Origin: Parachlamydiaceae bacterium
Lineage (GTDB): Bacteria > Chlamydiota > Chlamydiia > Chlamydiales > Parachlamydiaceae
Direction of reading: 5' to 3'
Length of the DNA stretch: 5,474 nt
Assembly (NCBI GenBank): GCA_013414685.1
Contig: CP058704.1
Location: forward strand, 100,377 to 105,850
Shown here: piece after piece, positions 1 to 4,867 of the stretch
Layout: each line of letters starts with the position of its first letter
Position numbering within the stretch: position 1 is the first letter of the stretch
The notes under the pieces: model-generated
The model's database searches: none
Told to the model about the DNA's origin: nothing
Seen by the model: only the letters and a program-made list of their open reading frames with translations
Program-made: the position numbers and the translations under genes

Positions 1-186
1 ACATTTCCCTCTGATATTGGCTTTACTCTGATTTAAATACCGGTCTTGTGTCGTTAAATCAATAATAAAAGCAGGTTGATCAGAACTTTCAGGATAGCTC
101 TCTTTAGGCCATTTGGGACCGTTTTTATCCACTTCCCAATCGTTGATTGGGTAAAGTCTTTTAATATATAAAGATAATTCAGACAT
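1..186 (-). CDS. 5' end of unrecognised protein, truncated by left window edge
   Basis: The frame opens with ATG at 186 (MSELSLYIKRLYPINDWEVD...) and stays open for 62 codons to the window edge, so only the N-terminus is seen. The fragment has many Tyr, Trp and Pro residues (KNGPKWPKESYPESSDQPAF) and reads like a folded soluble domain. I see no signal peptide or membrane segment. It lies on the same strand as paralogues A and B and the SLR gene, 113 bp after the end of paralogue A, and may be the next gene of that train. The ribosome binding site is weak: AGG lies about 11 nt upstream of the ATG. No frameshift is seen here, unlike in its neighbours. I do not recognise the family. Confidence 0.72.
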   Translation of the reverse strand, partial: MSELSLYIKRLYPINDWEVDKNGPKWPKESYPESSDQPAFIIDLTTQDRYLNQSKANIRGKC

Positions 187-299
187 TTTTGTTCGCCTAA
201 TTTGATGCTTGAAAACTAAATTTCAAAATCACTTCATCCTAGAACTGTAAGTTAGTCATCAACGACTTCTGAGCCGATGAATGCTTGATAACGGAAGCT
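187..299. other. Intergenic gap after paralogue A
   Basis: This 113 bp gap lies between the stop of paralogue A and the start of the left-edge gene. I see no convincing terminator: the best inverted pair (TCATC/GATGA around 257-281) has only 5 bp and no T tract. If one more base is missing in the AAAA run just before the A stop, the A frame would continue into this gap and end at 259, giving a tail closer in length to that of paralogue B. Confidence 0.4.
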
Positions 300-530
300 T
301 TAGATTCCAGTCTTTTCTTCTTCACCCACACGCCTGACTTCATGAATGCCATCTATGTCATAAATTTCATAGTTGCCAAAACCTTGACGAATAGAAAATG
401 GCAATATATAACCTTCAAAAATCACCCTAAATTGACAAATCCCTTTATCAGGCTCTTGTGTGTAATCAAGACCCGGTAAAGATGACCGAAGACCTGTAGC
501 AGACCATTCAATTTTACAAAGTAATTTTTA
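300..530 (-). other. C-terminal domain of paralogue A
   Basis: After the break at 525-529 the frame reads LLCKIEWSATGLRSSLPG, then DYTQEPDKGICQFRV, then QGFGNYEIYDIDGIHEVRR, ending in GEEEKTGI and a stop. It aligns over its length with the tail of paralogue B (KLVGKLNWSSSNIQSSLP, ICYFEV, GFGEYEIY-LNGKYEFKRIG). The shared positions (W-S, SSLP, TQ, IC-F-V, GFG-YEIY, G--E--R-G) look like the core of a small beta domain. Relative to B it lacks about the last 12-15 residues. Confidence 0.66.
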
Positions 531-1082
531 GATTGATTTTCTTGCAGAAGCGAGTTTTGACAAGGTGCAACAATTGTTTCAGAAGGAGTGCTTAAGCTTT
601 CGTTGGGATCAGAGTCGGATTGTTCTTCGTTGAATAATTTAAATTCAATATTGGTGAACCAATTATCTTCTTGGTCAGATTCAAGGAGTTCCTCTCTATG
701 AAGGAATTCGTTTTCTTTTTCACTTTTATCAATTTTTTTTTGTGATCTGGATCCATTTGTTCAATAGGAGGTTCTGAGTGAAGATTTGGATCCAATGAGG
801 ATTTAATCTCTAAAGACTCATGATTCTCTTTGCAGAGACCTCAGTTTCTTCTTCGTATAATTTTTCTGAGGGATTTTTAAACGTATCCTGTTTGGCGAGG
901 GAAGGGAAGCTTCCTCTTTTTCAGATTGAGCAATTGAATCAGTTTCCTGCTTTTGTTTCATCAGTTGGTTTTCTTGTATCCCTTCTTCATTTTTGGAAGT
1001 GGTGGAAACAAATGAAGATTTTTGCTCTGGATCATCTTTTTTGAGGTGTTTAAATAAGCTTTATCTAGGAATGTCAATGGGG

Positions 1083-1415
1083 TCATGGCGATTGGATTTT
1101 TTGCGAAGATTCTTGAAGATTCATAGAATTTTCAGGAGAAGGAAGATCAAATTTAATTCTCTTTCCCTGAAAAGAGTCATTCTTCTTTTGTTTTTTTAGA
1201 GCCGATTTTATAGGTTTGGGCTCTTCCTTAACTTTTACAATAGGAGCAAAATTTTTATTGGCAATTTCTTTAATAGAATAAACTGTAGCTAAGTTTGGAT
1301 AGATGGTTAATATCTGCTCTTTTGAGCATGATCCTTGAGGAGTTTTTGACTCCGCCAGCTGTGATAATGCCTTTGCCTGAGAGGAAAAGCTGGATAGCAA
1401 CGAATGTTCTTCCAC
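1083..1415 (-). CDS. Paralogue A, open stretch covering most of the head
   Basis: This is the longest unbroken stretch of paralogue A. It reads EEHSLLSSFSSQAKALSQ, then KTPQGSCSKEQILTIYPN, KFDLPSPENSMNLQESS, and stops at 1083 only because a base appears to be missing at 1097-1102. It is not an independent gene: its GTG at 1415 has no ribosome binding site of its own and is entered by a shift from the MSASE frame. Substitutions against copy B are mostly silent in this frame, which supports it as the translated one. It has a Lys-rich basic stretch (KSALKKQKKND). Confidence 0.55.
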   Translation of the reverse strand: MEEHSLLSSFSSQAKALSQLAESKTPQGSCSKEQILTIYPNLATVYSIKEIANKNFAPIVKVKEEPKPIKSALKKQKKNDSFQGKRIKFDLPSPENSMNLQESSQKIQSP

Positions 1416-1538
1416 ACCAATCTATTTTTAGAATATTTAACGATATCTTTCAGATCTAGATCTCTAAACCCAATATTTAATCTGCCAATCGTGCAGTTAA
1501 AGTTTGCTTCCGAGGCGCTCATTTTATTCCTTCATATC
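1105..1538. repeat. Direct repeat, copy 1 (5' head of paralogue A)
   Basis: 434 bp that matches 2646-3076 almost base for base. It covers the ribosome binding site, the start codon and about the first 139 codons of paralogue A. Differences from copy 2 are a handful of substitutions (for example 1383/2921, 1245/2784, 1200/2739) and a net 3-nt length difference in two A/T runs. Identity ends abruptly: on one side at two adjacent GAAGATTC octamers (1105-1112, 1115-1122), on the other just upstream of the ribosome binding site. Confidence 0.95.
1527..1532 (-). promoter_or_regulatory. Ribosome binding site of paralogue A
   Basis: AAGGAA on the minus strand, 4 nt before the ATG at 1522. The same AAGGAATAAAATG arrangement precedes paralogue B, and it decides the MSASE start in both copies. 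Confidence 0.7.
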
Positions 1539-1545
1539 CATTCAT

Positions 1546-1944
1546 TTAAAAACCTATGCCCATGTCTTTTAAAAGTTCATTTAAATTAACAGATTTTGCA
1601 TCCCCAATTCGTTTGAATTCATATTTACCATTCAATTCATAGATCTCATACTCACCAAAGCCTTCAATAGGTGAATAACGTTCCTTTTTTCCTTTGCGGT
1701 CTACCTCAAAGTAACAGATACTTTTGCCGTCACTTAAAGATTGTGTCCATGAAACATTTGGTAATGATGATTGAATGTTTGAAGAAGACCAATTAAGTTT
1801 TCCGACTAATTTCCTTTGGTTATCATTTTGTTGCGAGGGAACTCTTTCGTTCGATTCAACGACTAATGATGGATCTTCACTTCTCTCTATTTCGTCCTGA
1901 AGTTCTTGATTATCATCTTGGTAAAAGTCCGAGTCTGTATCCAA
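1546..1944 (-). CDS. Paralogue B, open 3' stretch: acidic linker end plus C-terminal domain
   Basis: This 132-codon stretch is unbroken and is the best preserved part of paralogue B. It begins inside the acidic linker (MDTDSDFYQDDNQELQDE...) and the frame in fact extends upstream to about 2197. The last 85 or so residues form the domain shared with A: NWSSSNIQSSLPNVSWTQ, SICYFEVDRKGKKERYS, GFGEYEIYELNGKYEFKR. The ATG at 1944 is an internal Met without a ribosome binding site, so this should be read as part of 1546-3060, not as a separate gene. Confidence 0.6.
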   Translation of the reverse strand: MDTDSDFYQDDNQELQDEIERSEDPSLVVESNERVPSQQNDNQRKLVGKLNWSSSNIQSSLPNVSWTQSLSDGKSICYFEVDRKGKKERYSPIEGFGEYEIYELNGKYEFKRIGDAKSVNLNELLKDMGIGF

Positions 1945-2205
1945 ATCTTCTTCATCAAGAGGAATGAAATTTTTCGGATCACTGCCAATTTCTTTTTCAG
2001 AAATTTTCTGGTCATAGGTAAAAATTGCCTCTTGACTAGAATGAAATGAATCAGATTCTTCTTCTGATTCATGAATTTCTTGTTCATCTTCAGAAACTTC
2101 AGCTAGTTGTTCTCGTTTTGACGCCTCAGTTGCATTATCTTCAAGATTAGAGAAAGGCTCGGTATCAGAAACTTCATTGGGAGTATTGAAAGAACCTTTT
2201 GTTTT

Positions 2206-2430
2206 TCACTTTCTTGATCTATTTTTTTCAGATAAATTAGGTTTTGGAAGGAAGCTCTCATCGGGATCTGACAATCTTTGGCTTTCGGATTTATATGTTA
2301 TAGGCTCTTGGTCTTCTGGTTGATCGAATTGTCTTTCACAAGATTCTTCAGAGGTAGCATTAAAAAGAGAATCAACCTCGTTCTCTAAGGATTTTTGAGT
2401 TTTGGAGCCATCAGATTTGTGTTCATTCAA
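2206..2430 (-). CDS. Paralogue B, open stretch of the acidic linker
   Basis: An unbroken piece of the paralogue B linker (NEHKSDGSKTQKSLENEVD..., ERQFDQPEDQEPITYKSE...). Its composition is Glu/Ser/Asp/Gln-rich with few hydrophobic residues, as expected for a disordered spacer. The TGA at 2206 falls between two apparent base losses (2222-2228 and 2197-2200). With three bases restored the frame runs on as LSEKKIDQESEKQKGSFNT into the 3' stretch. It is not an independent gene. Confidence 0.5.
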   Translation of the reverse strand: MNEHKSDGSKTQKSLENEVDSLFNATSEESCERQFDQPEDQEPITYKSESQRLSDPDESFLPKPNLSEKNRSRK

Positions 2431-2645
2431 TAGGGTTTCTTCTAAGTGGATATCTTGTTTTTAGAGCTATTTAAATTTTCTAAATACGAGCCGATTTCGA
2501 AGTTTTCAATTGGTTGTTTATGTTCTTGTTTATTTGGGGTTCTTGACTTGGTTGATTCTTATGAATTAAAGCATTTTCAGAAGAACAAAGTTCTTTAGCT
2601 GATGTTTTAGAAGGTAAACTAGTTGTGAGATTCTTTCTTTCCTCA

Positions 2646-3076
2646 GAAGATTCTTGAAGATTCATAGAATTTTCAGGAGAAGGAAGATCAAATTTAATTC
2701 TCTTTCCCTGAAAAGAGTCATTCTTTTTGTTTTTTTAGGGCCGATTTTATAGGTTTGGGCTCTTCCTTAACTTTTACAATAGGTGCAAAATTTTTTTGGC
2801 AATTTCTTTAATAGAATAAACTGTAGCTAAGTTTGGATAGATGGTTAATATCTGCTCTTTTGAGCATGATCCTTGAGGAGTTTTTGACTCCGCCAGCTGT
2901 GATAATGCCTTTGCCTGAGAAGAAAAGCTGGATAGCAACGAATGTTCTTCCACACCAATCTATTTTTAGAATATTTAACGATATCTTTCAGATCTAGATC
3001 TCTAAACCCAATATTTAATCTGCCAATCGTGCAGTTAAAGTTTGCTTCCGAGGCGCTCATTTTATTCCTTCATATC
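2646..3076. repeat. Direct repeat, copy 2 (5' head of paralogue B)
   Basis: 431 bp matching 1105-1538, with start codons 1538 bp apart. It contains the last codons of the SLR gene (DMKE, stop), the ribosome binding site and the head of paralogue B. Compared with copy 1 it lacks two bases at 2724-2728 and one base at 2791-2797, both in A/T runs. Confidence 0.95.
3065..3070 (-). promoter_or_regulatory. Ribosome binding site of paralogue B, inside the SLR gene end
   Basis: AAGGAA encodes the last Lys-Glu of the SLR protein and sits 4 nt before the paralogue B ATG, with the SLR stop codon TAA between them. This spacing suggests translational coupling of the two genes. Confidence 0.7.
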
Positions 3077-3419
3077 TATTAAATTTAAATAGGTCTGTTT
3101 TAGTAATTCTTCATGCGTTCTGCTATACGCCTCGCTTAAAACGGTGTAGATGTGCTGCAAGGCTTTATTCCATTTTTTCATGTAAAGTGCAGCAAAGTTT
3201 TTTCTTTTTGAAGTTCTTCCATTCTGTTTTCGTATTCTTCTTTGGTTTCTTGTCTGTCAGGCGTTTCAATCATGATTTCACGATCTCGGACGTAACTTGG
3301 CTGCAAACGAATCTTTTCAATTGCATTCTTTGCACGCTGTACTTTCTCCTGAACAATTTTTCCGCTTTTTTAATAAATCAATCGCTTCTCCAGTTTCATT
3401 TTTTCCAAAAGAAGGCGCC

Positions 3420-3839
3420 CTAAATTATAACAAGCAGAGTATTCGTCCTGGCCCGCAGCGATCCGATAATGTCGGATGGCTTCATCGATATTTTTTTGGT
3501 TCCAAGACCAAACTCATAGCAAAAACCTAAAACTTTAGAAGAAATTTCAGACTGTGTTTCTTTGAAAAATGGATCCAGATATTCGAATTGATTAGCCTCT
3601 AACCGAGGAGGAATGAATTTTTCTCGCAGTCGGTCTGCATCTTCATTAAATGAACCCATGGGATTAGGATATGAATAGACGATGCTGCCATTCCAAAAAG
3701 ATCCGCTGTCCATTAAATTGGTTTTTCCATAATCCTTTAGGCACAAGTACACTTTTCGGCAATGTTGTCTATTATGATGAGAAATACACTCTTTAAAAAC
3801 TTCACAACCTTTGACTTTTGGGCTCTGAGTTCCTTCCAT
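3420..3839 (-). CDS. SLR protein, open middle stretch (Cys/His cluster to first repeat)
   Basis: An unbroken 139-codon stretch of the SLR gene. It carries the Cys/His cluster (CEVFKECISHHNRQHC, then C six residues on), a Pro/Asn-rich segment (YSYPNPMGSFNEDADR) and the first half of the Sel1-like repeat (KVLGFCYEFGLGTKK). After 3491-3497 this frame turns to nonsense, while the neighbouring frame continues the repeat as NIDEAIRHYRIAAGQDEY. Its first ATG lies inside the upstream stretch, has no separate ribosome binding site, and is best read as residue 116 of the whole protein. Confidence 0.6.
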   Translation of the reverse strand: MEGTQSPKVKGCEVFKECISHHNRQHCRKVYLCLKDYGKTNLMDSGSFWNGSIVYSYPNPMGSFNEDADRLREKFIPPRLEANQFEYLDPFFKETQSEISSKVLGFCYEFGLGTKKISMKPSDIIGSLRARTNTLLVII

Positions 3840-4183
3840 TTTTCTTTTTCCAGGATGGAAAGTTGATCCATAGCTTTATCGGTATAATGAAAATTCAAAA
3901 TGCTTTTGTTTCTTAAATGCGCAAAGCTTCCAACATAGGGTTCATAGTCATGAAGAAAATCAGCCACAGACTGAAGGGAGGCCCCTCCAAAGCCGAACCA
4001 GCGGATGACTCGCGAGAACCAAGGCATTTCACTGAACCTTGTAGTTTGCAAAGTCATTTGGCCGTTAATTTTCTTAACTGTTAAAATTAAGTCCTTGTCT
4101 GGCCTTTCCTGGGACCGAGCTTGCGCAAAAGTCCCAAGAGTCTGACAAATTGTTTCTAAATTTTCAAAGGTTAGCTTTTGCAT
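3737..4183 (-). CDS. SLR protein, open N-terminal stretch
   Basis: Residues 1 to about 115 of the SLR protein, up to LSILEKEK, are read in this frame. The last 33 codons to 3737 (WKELRAQKSKVV...) are probably out-of-frame sequence beyond the base lost in 3839-3849, because the overlapping frame holds the Cys/His cluster. It contains the aromatic segment PWFSRVIRWFGFGGASL and DFLHDYEPYVGSF. The start is the first ATG after the divergent promoter region. Confidence 0.6.
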   Translation of the reverse strand: MQKLTFENLETICQTLGTFAQARSQERPDKDLILTVKKINGQMTLQTTRFSEMPWFSRVIRWFGFGGASLQSVADFLHDYEPYVGSFAHLRNKSILNFHYTDKAMDQLSILEKEKWKELRAQKSKVVKFLKSVFLIIIDNIAEKCTCA

Positions 4184-4189
4184 ATAATC

Positions 4190-4219
4190 TTGCTTAATTT
4201 CTTTAAATTTTAGTATAAT
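4190..4219 (+). promoter_or_regulatory. Candidate sigma-70 promoter for the membrane-protein gene
   Basis: TTGCTT at 4190-4195 and a perfect TATAAT at 4214-4219 with an 18 bp spacer. Transcription would start near 4226, about 60 nt before the ATG at 4287. In such AT-rich DNA chance matches are common, but the position between divergent genes is right. Confidence 0.5.
4212..4217 (-). promoter_or_regulatory. Candidate -10 element for the SLR-B-A train
   Basis: TATACT on the minus strand at 4217-4212, about 29 nt before the ATG at 4183. The -35 is unclear: TTTACA at 4243-4238 lies 20 bp away and TTGATT at 4235-4230 only 12 bp away. It overlaps the plus-strand TATAAT by 4 bp. Confidence 0.33.
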
Positions 4220-4278
4220 TTTTCTTTAAAATCAATCTGTAAATCTATTAGTCAGAGTGCTGTTTAATAAAAATTATT

Positions 4279-4282
4279 GGAG
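4279..4282 (+). promoter_or_regulatory. Ribosome binding site of the membrane-protein gene
   Basis: GGAG 4 nt before ATG 4287. The nearer ATG at 4283 reads only five codons before TAA, so 4287 is the preferred start. Confidence 0.5.
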
Positions 4283-4286
4283 ATGC

Positions 4287-4867
4287 ATGCCAGCTTTTAA
4301 AGTCTATAACAGCGAAAAGGAAGTCAGGCTTTCGAAAAATGGAACAACCTGACAAACCTTTCTTATGAAGTCAAATTAGTCAATGAAAAGGGTCAGGAAA
4401 TAGACTCCACATGGAAAGGGAGAAAGTATAAACGAATGACTATTGAACGCAACTTTTCTTGCTGGGAAAAAGCGGGCAGAGGGTTTATTGGAGTCATGGC
4501 CGTTTGCTTTTCGTTAGGGTTGGCACTTCTATCAAAGACCGTTCAAGAATTGTTTAAAATAAAGAAAGAAATTTTACATTTTGGAATTCGGGTATTGGAT
4601 GATGAAAAATTACCAAAAATACCTGTCAGTCAAATTAAATACATTGCCATTGGTAAATTCTGCTTGCAGTCAAGCCCCTGTCAACATGATTGCATTGTTC
4701 GGCTTAAAGACGGGGATGAAAAGTTTCTAAGGTTTGATGCTGTTGAAATTCGGCAGCTCATTCAGAGAATGCCTGAACAAATTAGAAATACTTGGGGCGA
4801 TCGGCACTTTTTTTCTCAGGATAGGCAGAACAGGCCTGAAAATCGTTATTTAGCGTTCGATCAATGA
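4287..4867 (+). CDS. Small one-pass membrane protein, one frameshift near its start
   Basis: Starts MPAFKVYNSEKEVRLSK at 4287. One A is apparently missing from the A5 run at 4335-4339: with it the frame continues WNNLTNLSYEVKLVNEK, IDSTWKGRKYKRMTIERN and on to TGA 4865-4867, exactly 194 codons. As sequenced, the longest open part begins at ATG 4436. Layout: a soluble N-terminal part of about 65 residues, a juxtamembrane SCWEKAGRGF, a hydrophobic helix (FIGVMAVCFSLGLALL, about residues 70-86), then a basic stretch and a C-terminal part of about 105 residues with IKYIAIGKFCLQSSPCQHDC and an Arg-rich end (RQLIQRMPEQIRNTWGDR). No signal peptide. I recall similar hydrophobic modules in hypothetical proteins of environmental chlamydiae, but cannot name a family. 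It is divergent from the SLR gene and convergent with the right-edge gene. Confidence 0.72.

Larger units (their letters stand above)
300..1522 (-). pseudogene. Paralogue A: frameshifted head-linker-tail protein of unknown function
   Basis: Starts at ATG 1522 (MSASEANFNCTIGRLNIGFR...) behind AAGGAA at 1532-1527 and ends with TAA at 300-302. Seven one-base losses break it: one near 1400-1425, then 1097-1102, 1037-1042, about 891-893, about 829-831, 733-741 (an A9 run on the coding strand) and 525-529. Restoring one base at each gives 1230 nt, exactly 410 codons, with no other stop. The corrected protein has a head of about 140 residues, a linker of about 190 residues rich in Glu, Ser, Lys, Gln and Asp that is probably disordered, and a C-terminal beta-rich domain of about 75 residues (W-S, SSLP, GIC-F-V, GFGNYEIY, G-HEVRRVG). 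It is a tandem paralogue of B: the heads are nearly identical and the tails about 40% identical by eye. No membrane segment or known catalytic motif is seen. It may be an assembly-damaged intact gene rather than a true pseudogene. Function unknown. Confidence 0.72.
1546..3060 (-). pseudogene. Paralogue B: frameshifted head-linker-tail protein of unknown function
   Basis: Starts at ATG 3060, one base after the SLR stop codon and behind AAGGAA at 3070-3065, so translation is probably coupled. Ends with TAA at 1546-1548. Seven breaks are seen: one near 2938-2963 (shared with A), 2791-2797, 2724-2728 (two bases), about 2533-2535, 2458-2462, 2222-2228 (two bases) and about 2197-2200. Restoring nine bases gives 1524 nt, exactly 508 codons, without other stops. 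The corrected protein has the same head as A, then a linker of about 280 residues rich in Ser, Glu, Asp and Gln with very acidic runs (QEIHESEEESDSFH, DEEDLDTDSDFYQDD), then the shared C-terminal domain ending LKDMGIGF. The linker is probably disordered and about 90 residues longer than in A. No signal peptide or membrane segment is evident. Function unknown; an effector-like or surface role is speculation. Confidence 0.74.
3062..4183 (-). pseudogene. Sel1-like repeat protein with Cys/His cluster, frameshifted
   Basis: Starts at ATG 4183 (MQKLTFENLETICQTLGT...) and ends with TAA at 3062-3064, one base before the paralogue B start. Six one-base losses break it: 3839-3849, 3491-3497, 3399-3404, 3366-3371, 3357-3361 and 3198-3203, all in A runs of 5-7 on the coding strand. 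Restoring them gives exactly 376 codons (375 residues). Corrected order: an N-terminal region with PWFSRVIRWFGFGGASL near residue 55; a cluster C-x5-C-x2-HH-x3-HC-x5-C at about 127-148; a Sel1-like repeat at about 215-255 (LGFCYEFGLG, then NIDEAIRHYRIAAGQDEYSA), followed by a TPR-like helix (CYNLGRLLLEK, GEAIDLLKKAEK); and a charged helical tail ending YLNLIDMKE. Sel1-like repeats are alpha-solenoid protein-interaction modules. The partner is unknown. It is first in the apparent operon with paralogues B and A. Confidence 0.75.

Noticed and set aside
285..479. Plus-strand ORF of 64 codons
   Set aside because: It lies antisense to the C-terminal domain of paralogue A, which is supported by homology with B.
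592..795. Minus-strand ORF of 67 codons as an independent gene
   Set aside because: Its first half is linker of paralogue A; after the A9 run at 733-741 it continues out of frame. It has no own ribosome binding site.
820..1199. Overlapping plus-strand ORFs at 820-1044 and 993-1199
   Set aside because: They are antisense to the paralogue A linker and head, whose corrected minus-strand frame matches paralogue B; composition is Phe/Leu-rich as expected from the reverse of A-rich coding DNA.
1452..1463. Palindrome AGATCTAGATCT, also at 2990-3001
   Set aside because: It encodes RDLDL in the head and is copied with the repeat; no sign of an operator or attachment site.
1404..1589. Plus-strand ORF of 61 codons
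   Set aside because: Antisense to the conserved head start and the A-B junction, with no ribosome binding site.
1887..2087. Minus-strand ORF of 66 codons
   Set aside because: Lys/Phe-rich out-of-frame reading of the acidic linker of paralogue B; the frame leading into the C-terminal domain is the real one.
1105..3076. Insertion sequence or composite transposon bounded by the two direct repeats
   Set aside because: The repeats are gene heads in the same orientation; no transposase, terminal inverted repeat or target duplication is seen.
3187..3530. Plus-strand ORFs at 3187-3423 and 3297-3530
   Set aside because: Antisense to the Sel1-like repeat and helical tail of the SLR gene; Phe-rich, as expected from reversed Lys/Glu codons.
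3839..3849. Programmed ribosomal -1 frameshifting as the explanation for all breaks
   Set aside because: Five or more efficient frameshifts per message is implausible, and I see no regular slippery heptamer plus stimulatory structure; base loss or transcript slippage is simpler.
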